DNA of 26,470 nt from Thermodesulfobacteriota bacterium (GCA_028278625.1 JANQDY010000193.1:1-26470); one strand, 5' to 3'. Positions 6,382 through 18,783 are shown, numbered from the stretch's first letter. Notes: generated from the sequence alone by a model not told the origin. Numbers and translations: made by a program.

Positions 6382-6875
6382 TCAGGCCCCTCACAGATCT
6401 CCACCGCCTGTCCCTCTACCGGTAGGGATTCCATTAACTCCCTCATGGACATGAGCAAAACCGGATGAACCACATCCGGTGCGATTTGTGCCAAAGGGGT
6501 CAGCACAAAACGCCTTGTGTGCATCAGTGGATGGGGGACCGTTAGTTCGGGACTTTCAATGATGTGACCACCAAAGAGCAAAACATCGAGATCGATCACT
6601 CTCGCATCCCACTTTTTGCGCCGCACCCGGCCCATTGCCGCTTCAATGCCAAGCAGCCTTTTCAGAAGGGTTAGAGCAGACAGATCCGTATCCAGCCGAA
6701 CCACGCCGTTTACGAAAAAGTCCTGTTCCAGAACCCCCACCGGCTCGGTTCGGTAGAAAGACGACTGCAACCGTACCTTGCACCTCTTAAGCCGTCCCAT
6801 GCGGGCAATGGCCTCTCTGCAGTTAGCGATCTTGTCGCCGAGATTCGAGCCAATGCCCACATAAGCACTTTCCAT
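6375..6875 (-). CDS. folK: 2-amino-4-hydroxy-6-hydroxymethyldihydropteridine diphosphokinase
   Basis: Transfers pyrophosphate from ATP to hydroxymethyl-dihydropterin in folate synthesis. The 166-residue protein opens with YVGIGSNLGDK, has SSFYRTEPVG and QDFFVNGVV for substrate binding, and the signature RVIDLDVLLFGG with the magnesium-binding aspartates, then VPHPLMHTRRFVLTPL. Length fits the family. It begins 25 bases after dapL in the same transcript. Linkage to lysine genes is positional rather than metabolic. Confidence 0.95.
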   Translation of the reverse strand: MESAYVGIGSNLGDKIANCREAIARMGRLKRCKVRLQSSFYRTEPVGVLEQDFFVNGVVRLDTDLSALTLLKRLLGIEAAMGRVRRKKWDARVIDLDVLLFGGHIIESPELTVPHPLMHTRRFVLTPLAQIAPDVVHPVLLMSMRELMESLPVEGQAVEICEGPEC

Positions 6876-6900
6876 TGCGCCTATTGCCTCGACACCTGTC

Positions 6901-8070
6901 TCAGAGGTTCAGACCTCTCAGTCTCTCAATGGCTTCCCCCAGCCTCTTTCTGTTCTGGGTCAAGGCAATCCGAAAATACCCTTCTCCGGGCTCGCCAAAG
7001 CCATTGCCGGGTGTCACCACCAGTCCCGCTTCCTCGAGCAGCCGCGTGGCCAGGGACGCGGATGTATATCCTTCGGGCACTCGAATCCAAAGATAGAAGG
7101 TCGCCTTTGGCGGATCCACCTCAAAACCGACTTCCCTGAGCCCCTCGACCATGAGATCCCGCCTGGCGCCGTAGATGCCGTGCATCTTTGATACACAGGC
7201 CTGATCTCCCCGAATGGCCTCGATCCCGGCCTTTTGGACCGCCTGAAACACGCCGGAATCGATATTGCTCTTGATGGCGCCGAGCCCCGCGACCCCTTCC
7301 GGATTGCCCACCGCAAAACCGATCCGCCATCCGGTCATATTATAGGTCTTTGAAAGGGAATGAAACTCCATGCCCACATCCTTGGCGCCCTGAACCTCCA
7401 GGAAGCTGGGAGGCCTGTAACCGTCGAAAGCCATCTCGGTGTAGGCGGCATCATGACAGACCAGAATGTCGTGGGCATCGGCAAAAGAGACGACCCGCTC
7501 AAAATAATCCAAATCCGCCACGGCAGAGGTGGGATTGTTGGGATAATTGAGGAACATCAGCTTTGCGCGCTCCGCCACCTTCGAAGGAATGGCCTCAAGA
7601 TCCGGCAGGAAATTATTCTCCGCCAATAGGGGCATCATAAAGCTCTCGCCCCCCGCAAAAAGGGTGGCGATATTGTAGACCGGATAGGCCGGGCTGGGCA
7701 CCAGTGCCACATCGCCGGGATTGATAAAGGCCAGGGGCAAATGGGCAATCCCCTCCTTGCTCCCGATGAGTGAGACCACTTCCGTGGCCGGATCAAGATT
7801 CACATCAAACCGTTTCTGATACCACCAGGCCACGGTTTCCTTGAAATCGGACATCCCGGAATAGGACGGGTACTGATGATTCGCCGGATCTTCAATCGCT
7901 CCTTTCATCTCGTTTATGATATGATCCGGGGTCGGGAGATCCGGATCTCCCACGCCCAGATCGATAATGTCGACACCTTTCGCTTTTACTTCAGCCTTCT
8001 TGCGATCGATCTCCTTAAACAGATAGGGGGGAAGTTGTTTTAAACGTTCGGCTTTTTGAAATCTCTCCAT
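6901..8070 (-). CDS. dapL: LL-diaminopimelate aminotransferase
   Basis: A PLP-dependent class I/II aminotransferase converting tetrahydrodipicolinate directly to LL-diaminopimelate, bypassing the succinylase/acetylase steps. The 389-residue sequence shows [44 protein letters not shown] and the PLP lysine in [12 protein letters not shown] (K241). The conserved NPTSA and SKTYNM segments match DapL rather than aspartate aminotransferase. Its place beside dapB, dapA and dapF settles the assignment. No dapC/D/E genes are seen nearby, so this cell probably uses the DapL pathway. Confidence 0.9.
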   Translation of the reverse strand: MERFQKAERLKQLPPYLFKEIDRKKAEVKAKGVDIIDLGVGDPDLPTPDHIINEMKGAIEDPANHQYPSYSGMSDFKETVAWWYQKRFDVNLDPATEVVSLIGSKEGIAHLPLAFINPGDVALVPSPAYPVYNIATLFAGGESFMMPLLAENNFLPDLEAIPSKVAERAKLMFLNYPNNPTSAVADLDYFERVVSFADAHDILVCHDAAYTEMAFDGYRPPSFLEVQGAKDVGMEFHSLSKTYNMTGWRIGFAVGNPEGVAGLGAIKSNIDSGVFQAVQKAGIEAIRGDQACVSKMHGIYGARRDLMVEGLREVGFEVDPPKATFYLWIRVPEGYTSASLATRLLEEAGLVVTPGNGFGEPGEGYFRIALTQNRKRLGEAIERLRGLNL

Positions 8071-8108
8071 AAAGTATAGACCTCTTCAAATACGCTCTTC
8101 CGCTAAAT

Positions 8109-8912
8109 TCATTTGAGTCCCAACACATCCTGCATGTCGTAAAGCCCCGCCGGCTTGCCCATAATCCAGAGTGCCGCCCTTACGGCTCCCCGGGCAAAGT
8201 TGTCCCGGTTATGGGCCTTGTGCACCAGTTCCAACCGCTCGCCGATCCCACCGAACATGACCGTATGTTCTCCGGCAATATCCCCGGCGCGCCAGGTCTG
8301 TATGCCGATCTCTTCATCCGTTCGTTCGCCGATCATCCCTTTGCGGCCAAAAACGCCCACCTTTTCAAGATCACGACCAACAGCCCGGGCCAGGATCTCT
8401 CCCAGCCGCATGGCGGTTCCGCTCGGCGCATCTTTTTTGAGGCGGTGATGCGCTTCCAGGATTTCCATGTCGAAATCCCCGCCCAAAATGCGCGCCATCT
8501 CGCCCGCGATCTTGAACATGACATTCACGCCCACGCTCATGTTTGGCGCCATGACACAGGGAACCTTCTCGGCATAGGATCTGACTTTATTGATGCCCTC
8601 CTCATTGATCCCCGTGGTTCCGATAACCAAGGAAATCCCCTTTTCCGAAGCCCTCAGGGCATTACTAAGGGTGCTCTCCGGCAACGTAAAATCGATTAAC
8701 ACGTCCGCCTGGGCCACGGCCTCATCCATGGATCCATGAATTGTGACACCCAAATCCCCTACACCGGCCACGGATCCCGCATCCTGGCCCACGCTTTCAT
8801 GGTCAGGATGTTCAAAGGCGCCCGACAGTTCCGTTTCGGGGTTTTGTACAATCATGTGTATGATTCTTCCCCCCATTCGACCGGCAGCGCCTGCAACAGC
8901 TATTTTGACCAT
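8109..8912 (-). CDS. dapB: 4-hydroxy-tetrahydrodipicolinate reductase
   Basis: Reduces hydroxy-tetrahydrodipicolinate with NAD(P)H, the second committed step towards diaminopimelate and lysine. The 267-residue protein has the Rossmann motif AVAGAAGRMG at the N-terminus, DFTLPES, GTTGI, APNMSVGVN and the catalytic signature EAHHRLKKDAPSGTA. The ATG at 8912 is preferred: GGAG lies eight bases upstream, whereas an in-frame GTG at 8918 is too close to it. It is followed by dapL after 38 bases. The 119-base gap from dapA carries no gene. Confidence 0.95.
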   Translation of the reverse strand: MVKIAVAGAAGRMGGRIIHMIVQNPETELSGAFEHPDHESVGQDAGSVAGVGDLGVTIHGSMDEAVAQADVLIDFTLPESTLSNALRASEKGISLVIGTTGINEEGINKVRSYAEKVPCVMAPNMSVGVNVMFKIAGEMARILGGDFDMEILEAHHRLKKDAPSGTAMRLGEILARAVGRDLEKVGVFGRKGMIGERTDEEIGIQTWRAGDIAGEHTVMFGGIGERLELVHKAHNRDNFARGAVRAALWIMGKPAGLYDMQDVLGLK

Positions 8913-9031
8913 AACCACATCTCCGTTCTTTTCAAATTGCCGGCCCGCGCTCTTGGAAACCGCAAGCCGGCAACCGTGGGTACTTGTCTATGATTTTAGA
9001 GTTGCACCGTTTTCCAGTTTATGGATGGAAA

Positions 9032-9904
9032 CTAGATGAGCCCGTAATCCGAAAGCACTTTTTTCAGTTTTTCGAGATTTCCAGGGGCCATTTCGCACAT
9101 GGGCAATCTCATTTCCCCATCGATCAAGCCCATCAGCGCAGCGGATGTCTTGACCGGAATGGGGTTGGTTTCAAAAAACATGGCTTTGCATAGGGGCAGC
9201 AGTTTATAGTATAGGGCCTGGGCTTCCGCCACATCACCGTCGGCCCAGGCTTTTACCATTTTGGCGTTGTCCGCGGGAACGATGTTGGCCACAACGGAGA
9301 TGACCCCTTTTCCACCAAGGGCCAGCACCGGAAGGGTCAGATTGTCGTCACCGGAGAGCAACGTAATGTTGTCGCCCGCCAGACGCACCACTTCCGCCAT
9401 TTGCCCCACATCACCCGAGGCCTCTTTGATGGCCACGATTTCCGGCAATTCCGCCAGCCGCGCCACCGTTTCAGGCAACAGGTTAACACTGGTTCTTCCC
9501 GGCACGTTATAGACGACCTGCGGCAGGGGAACCGCTTTTAGAATGGCTTCAAAATGCCGGAACAGACCCTCCTGGGTCGGTTTGTTGTAGTAGGGGCACA
9601 CCTGCAACGTGGCGTCCGCTCCCACTTCTTTGGCATGTCTGGTCAGTTCTATGGCCTCGCCGGTGCTGTTGCCGCCGGTACCGGCGATAACAGGAACCCT
9701 CTTGCTCACCGCCGCCACGGCAATGTCGATCACCCGGGCGTGTTCTTTCATGTCCAGGGTTGCCGATTCACCCGTGGTACCGCAGGGGACGATGGCACTG
9801 GTGCCGTTTTCAATTTGAAATTCAATCAGTTTCCGATATGCTTCTTCATCTACCTGCCCATTTCTGAAAGGGGTCACAATCGCTACAATAGAGCCTTCAA
9901 ACAT
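9032..9904 (-). CDS. dapA: 4-hydroxy-tetrahydrodipicolinate synthase
   Basis: Condenses pyruvate with aspartate semialdehyde, the entry to diaminopimelate synthesis, as a tetrameric TIM barrel. The 290-residue protein shows CGTTGESATL (41-50), CPYYNKPTQEG, the tyrosine of VYNVPGR (Y132) and the Schiff-base lysine in VAIKEASGD (K160), all at family positions. A strong AGGAGG lies just upstream of the ATG at 9904. The gap to dapF is 54 bases. Feedback inhibition by lysine is known for some relatives but cannot be judged here. Confidence 0.96.
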   Translation of the reverse strand: MFEGSIVAIVTPFRNGQVDEEAYRKLIEFQIENGTSAIVPCGTTGESATLDMKEHARVIDIAVAAVSKRVPVIAGTGGNSTGEAIELTRHAKEVGADATLQVCPYYNKPTQEGLFRHFEAILKAVPLPQVVYNVPGRTSVNLLPETVARLAELPEIVAIKEASGDVGQMAEVVRLAGDNITLLSGDDNLTLPVLALGGKGVISVVANIVPADNAKMVKAWADGDVAEAQALYYKLLPLCKAMFFETNPIPVKTSAALMGLIDGEMRLPMCEMAPGNLEKLKKVLSDYGLI

Positions 9905-9958
9905 GGGAACCTCCTTTTCTATTCATTTTGGTTCATGGATAACACACCCAAAAGACGC

Positions 9959-10789
9959 TCATATGGCTTCATCATGAAGCGTCGCCTTGTATATCACCGA
10001 TGTGTTTCCCTGGAGCCAAATTCTCTCGACCGTTTCGGCCGGTTTGTCTTCATTATTCAGATATATGATCAATTCTTCTCCGCCCCGGGTGTGAACCGTG
10101 ACCGGGGACGCAACCTCGCCGCGATGATAAGCCATGAGAGCCGAAGCAATGGCGCCTGTTCCGCATGCCAGTGTTTCATCTTCCACTCCCCGTTCATAGG
10201 TTCTCACCGACAGGCTGTCCGGGCCCGTTACGGTCATGAAATTAGCGTTGGTCCCGTCCGGAGAAAACAATGGATGGTAGCGGATCTCACGGCCCTGTTC
10301 AAAAACAGGATGGGTCTCAAGGTCCGCCACCTGCACCACCACATGGGGCACCCCGGTGTTCACGAAGTCACAACTGCGCCACCCCGGCAATAACTCAAGA
10401 TCAATATCTCTTGTTTCATCACGGGGCTCCGGCATGAGCACCTTCACCACTCGGCCCTCAACCTGGGCCGAGATTGGGCCCACACGGGTTTCAAAGGTCA
10501 TTTTGGAACCGGCGATCCCCTTTAAGTAGGCGAAACGGGAGACACAGCGTCCGCCGTTACCGCACATATCCACCTCCCCGCCGTCGGCGTTATAAAACCG
10601 CCAGCCAAAATCACAGTCATCAGAATCCGTCACAAAAATGACACCATCCGCTCCCACGGATTCTCTCCGCCGGCAGGAACGCGCCACCAACCGGCTCATG
10701 TCCTGCTCCTTCACACGCCCTTCACGGTTGTCAATGACAATGAAATCATTGCCGGTGCCGCTCATTTTCCAGAATTCAACAGGTTCCAT
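9959..10789 (-). CDS. dapF: Diaminopimelate epimerase
   Basis: Converts LL- to meso-diaminopimelate, the direct precursor of peptidoglycan cross-links and of lysine. It has two catalytic cysteines, in MCGNGGRC and LACGTG, and the opening KMSGTGNDFIVID typical of the family; 276 residues. Two starts are possible: ATG at 10789, which gives the usual short N-terminus, and TTG at 10804, which has the better Shine-Dalgarno (AAGGA inside the end of lysA). Either way it is coupled to lysA. A short GCTTCAT-C-ATGAAGC hairpin overlaps its last codons. Confidence 0.94.
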   Translation of the reverse strand: MEPVEFWKMSGTGNDFIVIDNREGRVKEQDMSRLVARSCRRRESVGADGVIFVTDSDDCDFGWRFYNADGGEVDMCGNGGRCVSRFAYLKGIAGSKMTFETRVGPISAQVEGRVVKVLMPEPRDETRDIDLELLPGWRSCDFVNTGVPHVVVQVADLETHPVFEQGREIRYHPLFSPDGTNANFMTVTGPDSLSVRTYERGVEDETLACGTGAIASALMAYHRGEVASPVTVHTRGGEELIIYLNNEDKPAETVERIWLQGNTSVIYKATLHDEAI

Positions 10790-10810
10790 AACAACATGTT
10801 CCAAGATGGA

Positions 10811-12076
10811 TCATCCTTTTTGGGCCACAAAATCAGGGATGGATTCACCCCGCAAAAGATCCGCAAAAGTTTCCCGCTCACGAATAATCTCGAAACGGTC
10901 GTCCTTGACCATCACCTCACAGGCCCGGGGTCTTGAATTATAATTGGATGACATGCTGAACCCATAGGCCCCCGCACTCATAACGGCGATCAGATCTCCC
11001 TTTCCAAGCGGCGCCACCCGTCGATCCTTGGCCAGAAAATCACCCGATTCGCAGATGGGTCCCACAATATCCGCCTTCACCTTTTCGCCGGGTGTCTCTT
11101 TAACCGGCCAGACAGCGTGATAGGCGCCGTAAAGGCTTGGCCGCATGAGATCGTTCATGGCGGCATCCACCACGAAAAACGTCTTCTCTTGACCGGCTTT
11201 GGCGTAAAGCACCTTTGAAACCAGCACACCCGCGTTGCCCACGATGACACGCCCCGGTTCCAGGATGAGGGTCCATTTTGAAGAAGCCAGTTCTTTTTTA
11301 ATGTCTTTGGCGTACTGTTCGGGATGGGGCGGGGCTTCGTCGTTATAGGTGATTCCCAATCCCCCCCCGAGATCCAGATACCGGATATTGATGCCCACAT
11401 TTTCAAGCCGGGCAATCAGTTCCTTGAGTCTATTGAGGGCATCCACAAAGGGGCTTGTCTGTGTCAGCTGACTGCCGATGTGGCAGGATACCCCCACCAC
11501 CTCCACACCATCCAGCGTGGCCGCTTTCTCATATTGCCGAAACGCCTCCTCCACATCAATTCCAAATTTGTTCTCTTTGAGACCCGTTGAAATGTAGGGG
11601 TGCGTCTTGGGGTCCACGTCCGGGTTGACCCTGATGGAAATGCGGGCCCTTTTGCCTTTTTCAATTGCCACCCGGTTCAGTTCCGCCAGTTCCTGGGGAG
11701 ATTCCACGTTGAACATGAGAATATCCGAAGAGAGTCCGTATGCCAAATCCGCAAGGCTCTTGCCGACCCCTGAAAAGACGATTTTCCCTGGTTCAACCCC
11801 GGCATTCAAGGCCCTGTAGAGCTCACCCCCCGAAACAATATCCACACCGCCCCCCTGGCCGGCAAACAGGGCGAGGAGTGCCTTGTTTGAATTGGATTTC
11901 ATGGAGTAACAGGTGAGATGATTTACATCCTCAAAAGCCCCGTCGAAAGCGGCAAAGTGTTTCATAAGGGTTCTATGGGAATAGACATATACGGGCGTTC
12001 CGACTTTCGCCGCAATGGTCGATAGCGATACATCTTCACAATAGAGTTCGTTCTGTCTGTAATGAAAGTGATGCAT
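10811..12076 (-). CDS. lysA: Diaminopimelate decarboxylase
   Basis: Decarboxylates meso-diaminopimelate to lysine using PLP, the last step of the pathway. The 421-residue fold-type III enzyme has the PLP lysine in CYSMKSNSN (K60), SGGELYRAL, the HIGSQ signature, DLGGGLGI, EPGR and the second-site cysteine motif GPICESGD. Only seven bases or fewer separate its stop from the possible dapF starts. The adjacent lipoprotein-lysA-dapF order is seen in many Proteobacteria. Confidence 0.96.
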   Translation of the reverse strand: MHHFHYRQNELYCEDVSLSTIAAKVGTPVYVYSHRTLMKHFAAFDGAFEDVNHLTCYSMKSNSNKALLALFAGQGGGVDIVSGGELYRALNAGVEPGKIVFSGVGKSLADLAYGLSSDILMFNVESPQELAELNRVAIEKGKRARISIRVNPDVDPKTHPYISTGLKENKFGIDVEEAFRQYEKAATLDGVEVVGVSCHIGSQLTQTSPFVDALNRLKELIARLENVGINIRYLDLGGGLGITYNDEAPPHPEQYAKDIKKELASSKWTLILEPGRVIVGNAGVLVSKVLYAKAGQEKTFFVVDAAMNDLMRPSLYGAYHAVWPVKETPGEKVKADIVGPICESGDFLAKDRRVAPLGKGDLIAVMSAGAYGFSMSSNYNSRPRACEVMVKDDRFEIIRERETFADLLRGESIPDFVAQKG

Positions 12077-12123
12077 GGATTTCTCGATTGAAGTTTTTTG
12101 AATGGTTAATTGAGTTTAGAAGA

Positions 12124-12606
12124 TTACTCGCCGGAAATCAATTTTATTCTGTTGGATTTGGGACCCAGGCGCTCTCCCTTTTCCATGAGCCGCACCGTGA
12201 CATAGCATATGCCCTTCTGTTTGAACCCTGGAAGAAAGCAGCTGAACCGGCCATGATCAATGATCCGATCCATAATGTCCCGGTAGTTTTTCATTTCGAT
12301 GGGGCAGCCTTCACAGGGGGGCGCATCCATGGGGTACCAGACATAATAGACCCTGCATCCCGCGATCCGGGAAAGCGATTCATCATCCCCCTGAACCTGT
12401 CCCCCAAGGCGCAGGCCTTTCTCTAAAAAGGCCCCCTCAAGGGTTTCGACCCTCAAAACAAAGGGTTTTTGCTCTGGAATAAAAGGGGGCGACTTTCTGC
12501 CGCAACCGGTACACAAAACCACGAACAAGACCACAAGGGTGAAACAGACAACAAAGAACCGTCGCTCTCTTGCCATTGTCCTCTTCATCCCGCTCTCTTT
12601 CGTCAT
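12124..12606 (-). CDS. LptM-like lipoprotein with C-terminal extension
   Basis: A 160-residue protein with a basic N-terminus, hydrophobic helix (17-32) and a CTGC lipobox whose lipid cysteine would be C35. The -3 residue is Cys rather than Leu, so the box is non-canonical. The mature protein starts CGRKSPPFIP, resembling the CGxKGPL start of LptM (YifL), the lipoprotein that helps mature the LPS transporter LptD and is often encoded next to dapF/lysA. Unlike the tiny LptM, it carries about 115 further residues with alternating strands (VYYVWYPM, ICYVTVRLMEKG), suggestive of a fibronectin-III-like fold. Start ATG overlaps the argH stop as ATGA. The LptM link is inference from position and the mature N-terminus. 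Confidence 0.65.
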   Translation of the reverse strand: MTKESGMKRTMARERRFFVVCFTLVVLFVVLCTGCGRKSPPFIPEQKPFVLRVETLEGAFLEKGLRLGGQVQGDDESLSRIAGCRVYYVWYPMDAPPCEGCPIEMKNYRDIMDRIIDHGRFSCFLPGFKQKGICYVTVRLMEKGERLGPKSNRIKLISGE

Positions 12607-13991
12607 CCCTCTTCCGCCATAAACAGCCGTTTTGCCGCCTCTATTTCATTTCGCACGGCATCGGGACCGGTTCCACCCGGAATATTCCTGCGATCCACCG
12701 TCAACGGAGGGTCAAGCCATCGATACACATCATCTTCGATCTGCCGGCTGTGGGATTTCATCTCTTCAAGGGAAAGCTCGTGGAGTTCCCTCCCGGTTTC
12801 AATGGCCGAGAGAACCATCTTTCCCACGATTTCATGGGCCTCGCGAAAAGTGATCCCCTTGCCCACGAGATAGTCGGCAAGATCCGTGGCCACCAGATAT
12901 CCTTTTTCCATGGCCGCATTGAGCGCATCGGACTTGAAGGAGACCTCCCCCAGCAGGCTTGCCATCACCCTTAGACACATGAGCACGGTGTCGGCTGCGT
13001 CAAACAATGCCTCCTTATCTTCCTGCATGTCTTTGTTATAGGTGAGGGGCAATCCCTTCATGGTGGTCAAAAGCCCCATGAGGTTTCCATAGACGCGACC
13101 CGTCTTTCCTCTGATGAGTTCCGGAAGATCCGGGTTCTTCTTCTGGGGCATGATGCTGCTGCCCGTTGAAAAGGCGTCCGAGATGACCAAGAAACCGAAT
13201 TCCTGGCTGGACCAGAGAACCAGTTCCTCGCTCAAACGGCTCATGTGCATCATCAACACAGATGCATTGTAGAGAAAATCCAGAACGAAATCCCTGTCGC
13301 TCACCGCATCCATGCTGTTTCTTGAAATTTCTTCAAACCCCAGCTCTTCCGCCACCATTTCCCTGTCCAGATCAAAGGTGGCGCCCGCCAGCGCGGCACT
13401 TCCAAGGGGCATGACGTTAACCCGGACCAAGCTTTCTTGAAAGCGGGCATAATCCCGTTTGAACATTTCATGGTAGGCCATGAGGTGATGGCTCAAGAGA
13501 ACGGGCTGTGCGCGCTGAAGGTGGGTGTAGCCTGGCATTAGAACCGCCAGGTTCTCCTCGGCCAGGAGCACAATGGTTTTCTGGCATTCCCGAATGGCGT
13601 CCATGACCGCGCGCACCACGTCCCTCACATACAGCCGTGTATCCAGCGCCACCTGGTCGTTTCGACTCCTTCCCGTGTGGATTCTCTCGCCCAGGGCTCC
13701 CACTTTTTCCACCAGGGACTTCTCCACGAGGGTGTGAATATCCTCGTAGTCATCATTGGTTGCAAGACCCCCATGATCCAGTTCCCGTTTGATCTCTCCC
13801 AGGGCCTGCACCATGGATGAGGCGTCCTCATCTGTAATAATGCCCTGTTTTGCCAGCATGCGGCAGTGGGCCACGCTCCCCATAATGTCATAGGCATAAA
13901 GTTGACGGTCAAAGCTGATGGATGCATTGAATAAATTGACCAGCGCATCCGGTTCCTGGCTGAATCGTCCTCCCCAAACCTTTTTTGTCAT
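12603..13991 (-). CDS. argH: Argininosuccinate lyase
   Basis: Splits argininosuccinate into arginine and fumarate, the last step of arginine synthesis. The 462-residue sequence belongs to the fumarase/aspartase superfamily and shows WGGRF at the start, HTGRSRNDQVA, the flexible signature loop GSSIMPQKKNPD with the catalytic serine, and TTMKGLPLTYNKDMQEDKE. AAAGGA upstream of the ATG at 13991 supports the start. It follows argG by 23 bases and overlaps the lipoprotein gene. Confidence 0.97.
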   Translation of the reverse strand: MTKKVWGGRFSQEPDALVNLFNASISFDRQLYAYDIMGSVAHCRMLAKQGIITDEDASSMVQALGEIKRELDHGGLATNDDYEDIHTLVEKSLVEKVGALGERIHTGRSRNDQVALDTRLYVRDVVRAVMDAIRECQKTIVLLAEENLAVLMPGYTHLQRAQPVLLSHHLMAYHEMFKRDYARFQESLVRVNVMPLGSAALAGATFDLDREMVAEELGFEEISRNSMDAVSDRDFVLDFLYNASVLMMHMSRLSEELVLWSSQEFGFLVISDAFSTGSSIMPQKKNPDLPELIRGKTGRVYGNLMGLLTTMKGLPLTYNKDMQEDKEALFDAADTVLMCLRVMASLLGEVSFKSDALNAAMEKGYLVATDLADYLVGKGITFREAHEIVGKMVLSAIETGRELHELSLEEMKSHSRQIEDDVYRWLDPPLTVDRRNIPGGTGPDAVRNEIEAAKRLFMAEEG

Positions 13992-14014
13992 CCCGAATCC
14001 TTTTTAAATGGGCT

Positions 14015-15223
14015 TCAGTTTTGATTCTTCAGGAAATTCTGAATTTTAAGCCTGAGACCATTTAACCGAATAAACCCTTCCGCGTCCTTTTGATTGTAGA
14101 CATCGTCCCCTTCAAAAGTCGCAAAGTCCTCACTGTAAAGGGACTTTTCCGATTTTCTGCCCACCACGATGCAGTTGCCCTTGTAAAGTTTGAGACGCAC
14201 CACCCCGGTCACGTTTTTCTGGGCCTCATCCACGAGGGCCTGGAGCATATCCCTTTCAGGGGAGAACCAGTATCCGTTATAGACCATCTCGGCGTACCGG
14301 GTCACCAGCGTGTCCCGAAGGTGCATGGCTTCGCGGTCCAGGGTGATCGATTCCATGGCGATGTGGGCGACGCGCAACACGGTACCGCCGGGCGTCTCGT
14401 AGACACCTCTTGATTTCATTCCCACATATCGGTTTTCCACCATGTCGACGCGGCCGATGCCGTTTCTGCCGCCCAGTTCGTTCACATGGGCCAGCAATTG
14501 GGCGGGAGACATTTCAATGCCGTCAACGGCCACGGGATTCCCCTTTTGAAAGGAAATCTCCACGTATGTGGGCGCATCCGGCGCTCTTTCCGGTGAAACG
14601 GAGAGAACAAACATGTCTTCCGGGGCCTCGGCCCAGGTGTCCTCCAGGATCCCCCCTTCAAAGCTGATGTGCAGCAGGTTGCGGTCGCTGGAATAGGGCT
14701 TTTCCTTGGTCACCGGAACCGGTATGCCCTTTGACCGCGCATAGGCCATGAGATCTTCCCTTCCCTTGAATTCCCATGTCCGCCACGGCGCAATGATCTT
14801 TAGGGAAGGGTCCAGGGCCATGTAGGCCAGCTCAAAGCGCACCTGATCGTTTCCCTTTCCCGTGGCGCCGTGGCTCACCGCATTGGCACCCGTTTCATGG
14901 GCCACTTCCACCTGTCTCTTTGAAATGAGGGGCCTTGCCAGGGATGTCCCCAGAAGATAGGTGGTTTCGTAAATGGCATTGGCCCTTAAAGCCGGCCATA
15001 CAAAATCCTTTGCAAACGCCTCTTTCAAATCGTCTATGACCACTTCGTCCGCACCGGTGGCAAGGGCTTTCTCCCTGATCCCTTCAAGTTCCTCGCCCTG
15101 ACCCAGATCCGCCGCATAAGCCACCACAGGGCATTGGTATGTCTCCTTCAACCACTTAAGAATCACAGATGTGTCGAGACCACCCGAATACGCCAGAACA
15201 ATCTTTCTTATTTTCTCAGCCAC
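14015..15223 (-). CDS. argG: Argininosuccinate synthase
   Basis: Joins citrulline and aspartate with ATP to form argininosuccinate. It has the N-type ATP pyrophosphatase motif AYSGGLDTS near the N-terminus, [15 protein letters not shown], and [17 protein letters not shown]; 402 residues, the usual length. The start is a GTG at 15223 with GGAGAGG upstream. A longer reading frame to 15283 runs into argD coding sequence and adds residues foreign to the family. Only one base separates the argD stop from this GTG, so translation is coupled. Confidence 0.97.
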   Translation of the reverse strand: MAEKIRKIVLAYSGGLDTSVILKWLKETYQCPVVAYAADLGQGEELEGIREKALATGADEVVIDDLKEAFAKDFVWPALRANAIYETTYLLGTSLARPLISKRQVEVAHETGANAVSHGATGKGNDQVRFELAYMALDPSLKIIAPWRTWEFKGREDLMAYARSKGIPVPVTKEKPYSSDRNLLHISFEGGILEDTWAEAPEDMFVLSVSPERAPDAPTYVEISFQKGNPVAVDGIEMSPAQLLAHVNELGGRNGIGRVDMVENRYVGMKSRGVYETPGGTVLRVAHIAMESITLDREAMHLRDTLVTRYAEMVYNGYWFSPERDMLQALVDEAQKNVTGVVRLKLYKGNCIVVGRKSEKSLYSEDFATFEGDDVYNQKDAEGFIRLNGLRLKIQNFLKNQN

Positions 15224-15224
15224 G

Positions 15225-16433
15225 TTACCTCTCCATGTCATCCAATATATTATCAAGCGCTTCCACCAGCAGATCAATCTCATTTTTACCGATGATCAGC
15301 GGGGGGACCAGTCGAAGGACCTTTTCCTGGGCACAGACCACGAGAAATCCCTTTCTTTGGCAGGCCGCCACCACGGGCGCGCCGGGAACCCGGAGTTCAA
15401 CCCCTAAAATAAGACCCAATCCTCTCACATCTTTGATGAGTGTATGCTTCTCCGCCAGTGCTTTCAAGCGGGCCTTGAAATAGGCCCCCATTTCTTCAGC
15501 ATTAATGATCCACCCGTCTTCAAGAAGACTGGTTACCACTGCTTTTGAAACGGCGGTTGCCAGCGGCGTTCCGCCGAAGGTGGTGGCATGGCTCCCCGGA
15601 CCGAAGGCTTCGGCCATTTCATCGGTGGAAAGCATGGCGCCGATGGGGAAACCGTTTCCCAGGGCCTTGGCAAGGGTCATGATATCAGGGGTTATGCCAA
15701 AATGTTCATGGGCAAAGAGCTTACCGGTGCGCCCCATTCCCACCTGTACTTCGTCAAGAATGAGAGCAATCCCCTTTTCCCCGGTAAGGGCCCGAACCGC
15801 TTTCAGGTAATCCGGATCAGGGCACACCACGCCCCCTTCCCCCTGGATCGGTTCCAGCATCACGGCGCAGACATCCTCACCCATCTCCTTTTTAAGGGCA
15901 TCCAAGTCATTATAGGGCACGAAGCGAAATCCCTGCAGCAGCGGGTCATACCCCTTCTGAATCTTTTTCTGTCCGGTGGCGGAAAGGGTGGCCATGGTGC
16001 GACCGTGAAAGGAATTATTCATGCTGATGATGGTATGTCTTTCCGGACCGAATTTTTCCATGGAATAACGCCGCGCCAGTTTGATGGCCGCTTCGTTGGC
16101 CTCGGCCCCGCTGTTACAGAAGAATACCCGGTCCGCAAAGGAGTTCTCAACCAAAAGCTCTGCAAGATCCGTTTGAGGCTCCGTATAGTAGAGGTTTGAA
16201 ACGTGAACCAGTCTTTCGGACTGTTCTTTCAATGCCCCTGTCACGATCGCCGAACCATGCCCGAGGGAGCAAACAGCGATGCCCGCCACAAAATCAAGAT
16301 ATTCATTCCCCTCGTCGTCCCAGACCCGGCACCCTTCTCCTTTTACCAGGGTCAGGGGGAACCGGCCGTAGGTCTGAAACATGTATCGGTCGGCCCGGCT
16401 CCGGGTCGTTGTGACTTCGGGATCTTTTTCCAT
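15225..16433 (-). CDS. argD: Acetylornithine aminotransferase
   Basis: A PLP class III aminotransferase converting N-acetylglutamate semialdehyde to N-acetylornithine. Many relatives also serve as N-succinyl-diaminopimelate aminotransferase, probably unneeded here because dapL is present. Motifs: [47 protein letters not shown] and the PLP lysine in [15 protein letters not shown] (K256 from the chosen start). The ATG at 16433 has AAGGAAAGG upstream. An ATG at 16460 lies within a heptamer repeat and is less likely; 402 residues. Confidence 0.95.
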   Translation of the reverse strand: MEKDPEVTTTRSRADRYMFQTYGRFPLTLVKGEGCRVWDDEGNEYLDFVAGIAVCSLGHGSAIVTGALKEQSERLVHVSNLYYTEPQTDLAELLVENSFADRVFFCNSGAEANEAAIKLARRYSMEKFGPERHTIISMNNSFHGRTMATLSATGQKKIQKGYDPLLQGFRFVPYNDLDALKKEMGEDVCAVMLEPIQGEGGVVCPDPDYLKAVRALTGEKGIALILDEVQVGMGRTGKLFAHEHFGITPDIMTLAKALGNGFPIGAMLSTDEMAEAFGPGSHATTFGGTPLATAVSKAVVTSLLEDGWIINAEEMGAYFKARLKALAEKHTLIKDVRGLGLILGVELRVPGAPVVAACQRKGFLVVCAQEKVLRLVPPLIIGKNEIDLLVEALDNILDDMER

Positions 16434-16454
16434 GTTTTTCGTCCTTTCCTTAAA

Positions 16455-16496
16455 AGCCATGAGCTATCAGCCATGCGCCAAGAGCCAAGAGCCAAT
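16455..16496. repeat. Six-unit degenerate heptamer repeat between argB and argD
   Basis: The intergenic stretch divides exactly into six consecutive 7-base units: AGCCATG, AGCTATC, AGCCATG, CGCCAAG, AGCCAAG, AGCCAAT. It lies between the argB stop and the argD Shine-Dalgarno. It is non-coding, as the chosen argD start lies beyond it. The regular period suggests slippage-generated heptamer repeats. Confidence 0.7.
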
Positions 16497-16498
16497 AA

Positions 16499-18783
<2,285 letters not shown>

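Noticed and set aside
9554..10393. 279-codon plus-strand frame spanning dapA and dapF
   Set aside because: It runs antisense across two conserved genes and their spacer. Composition is that of a reverse-complement shadow.
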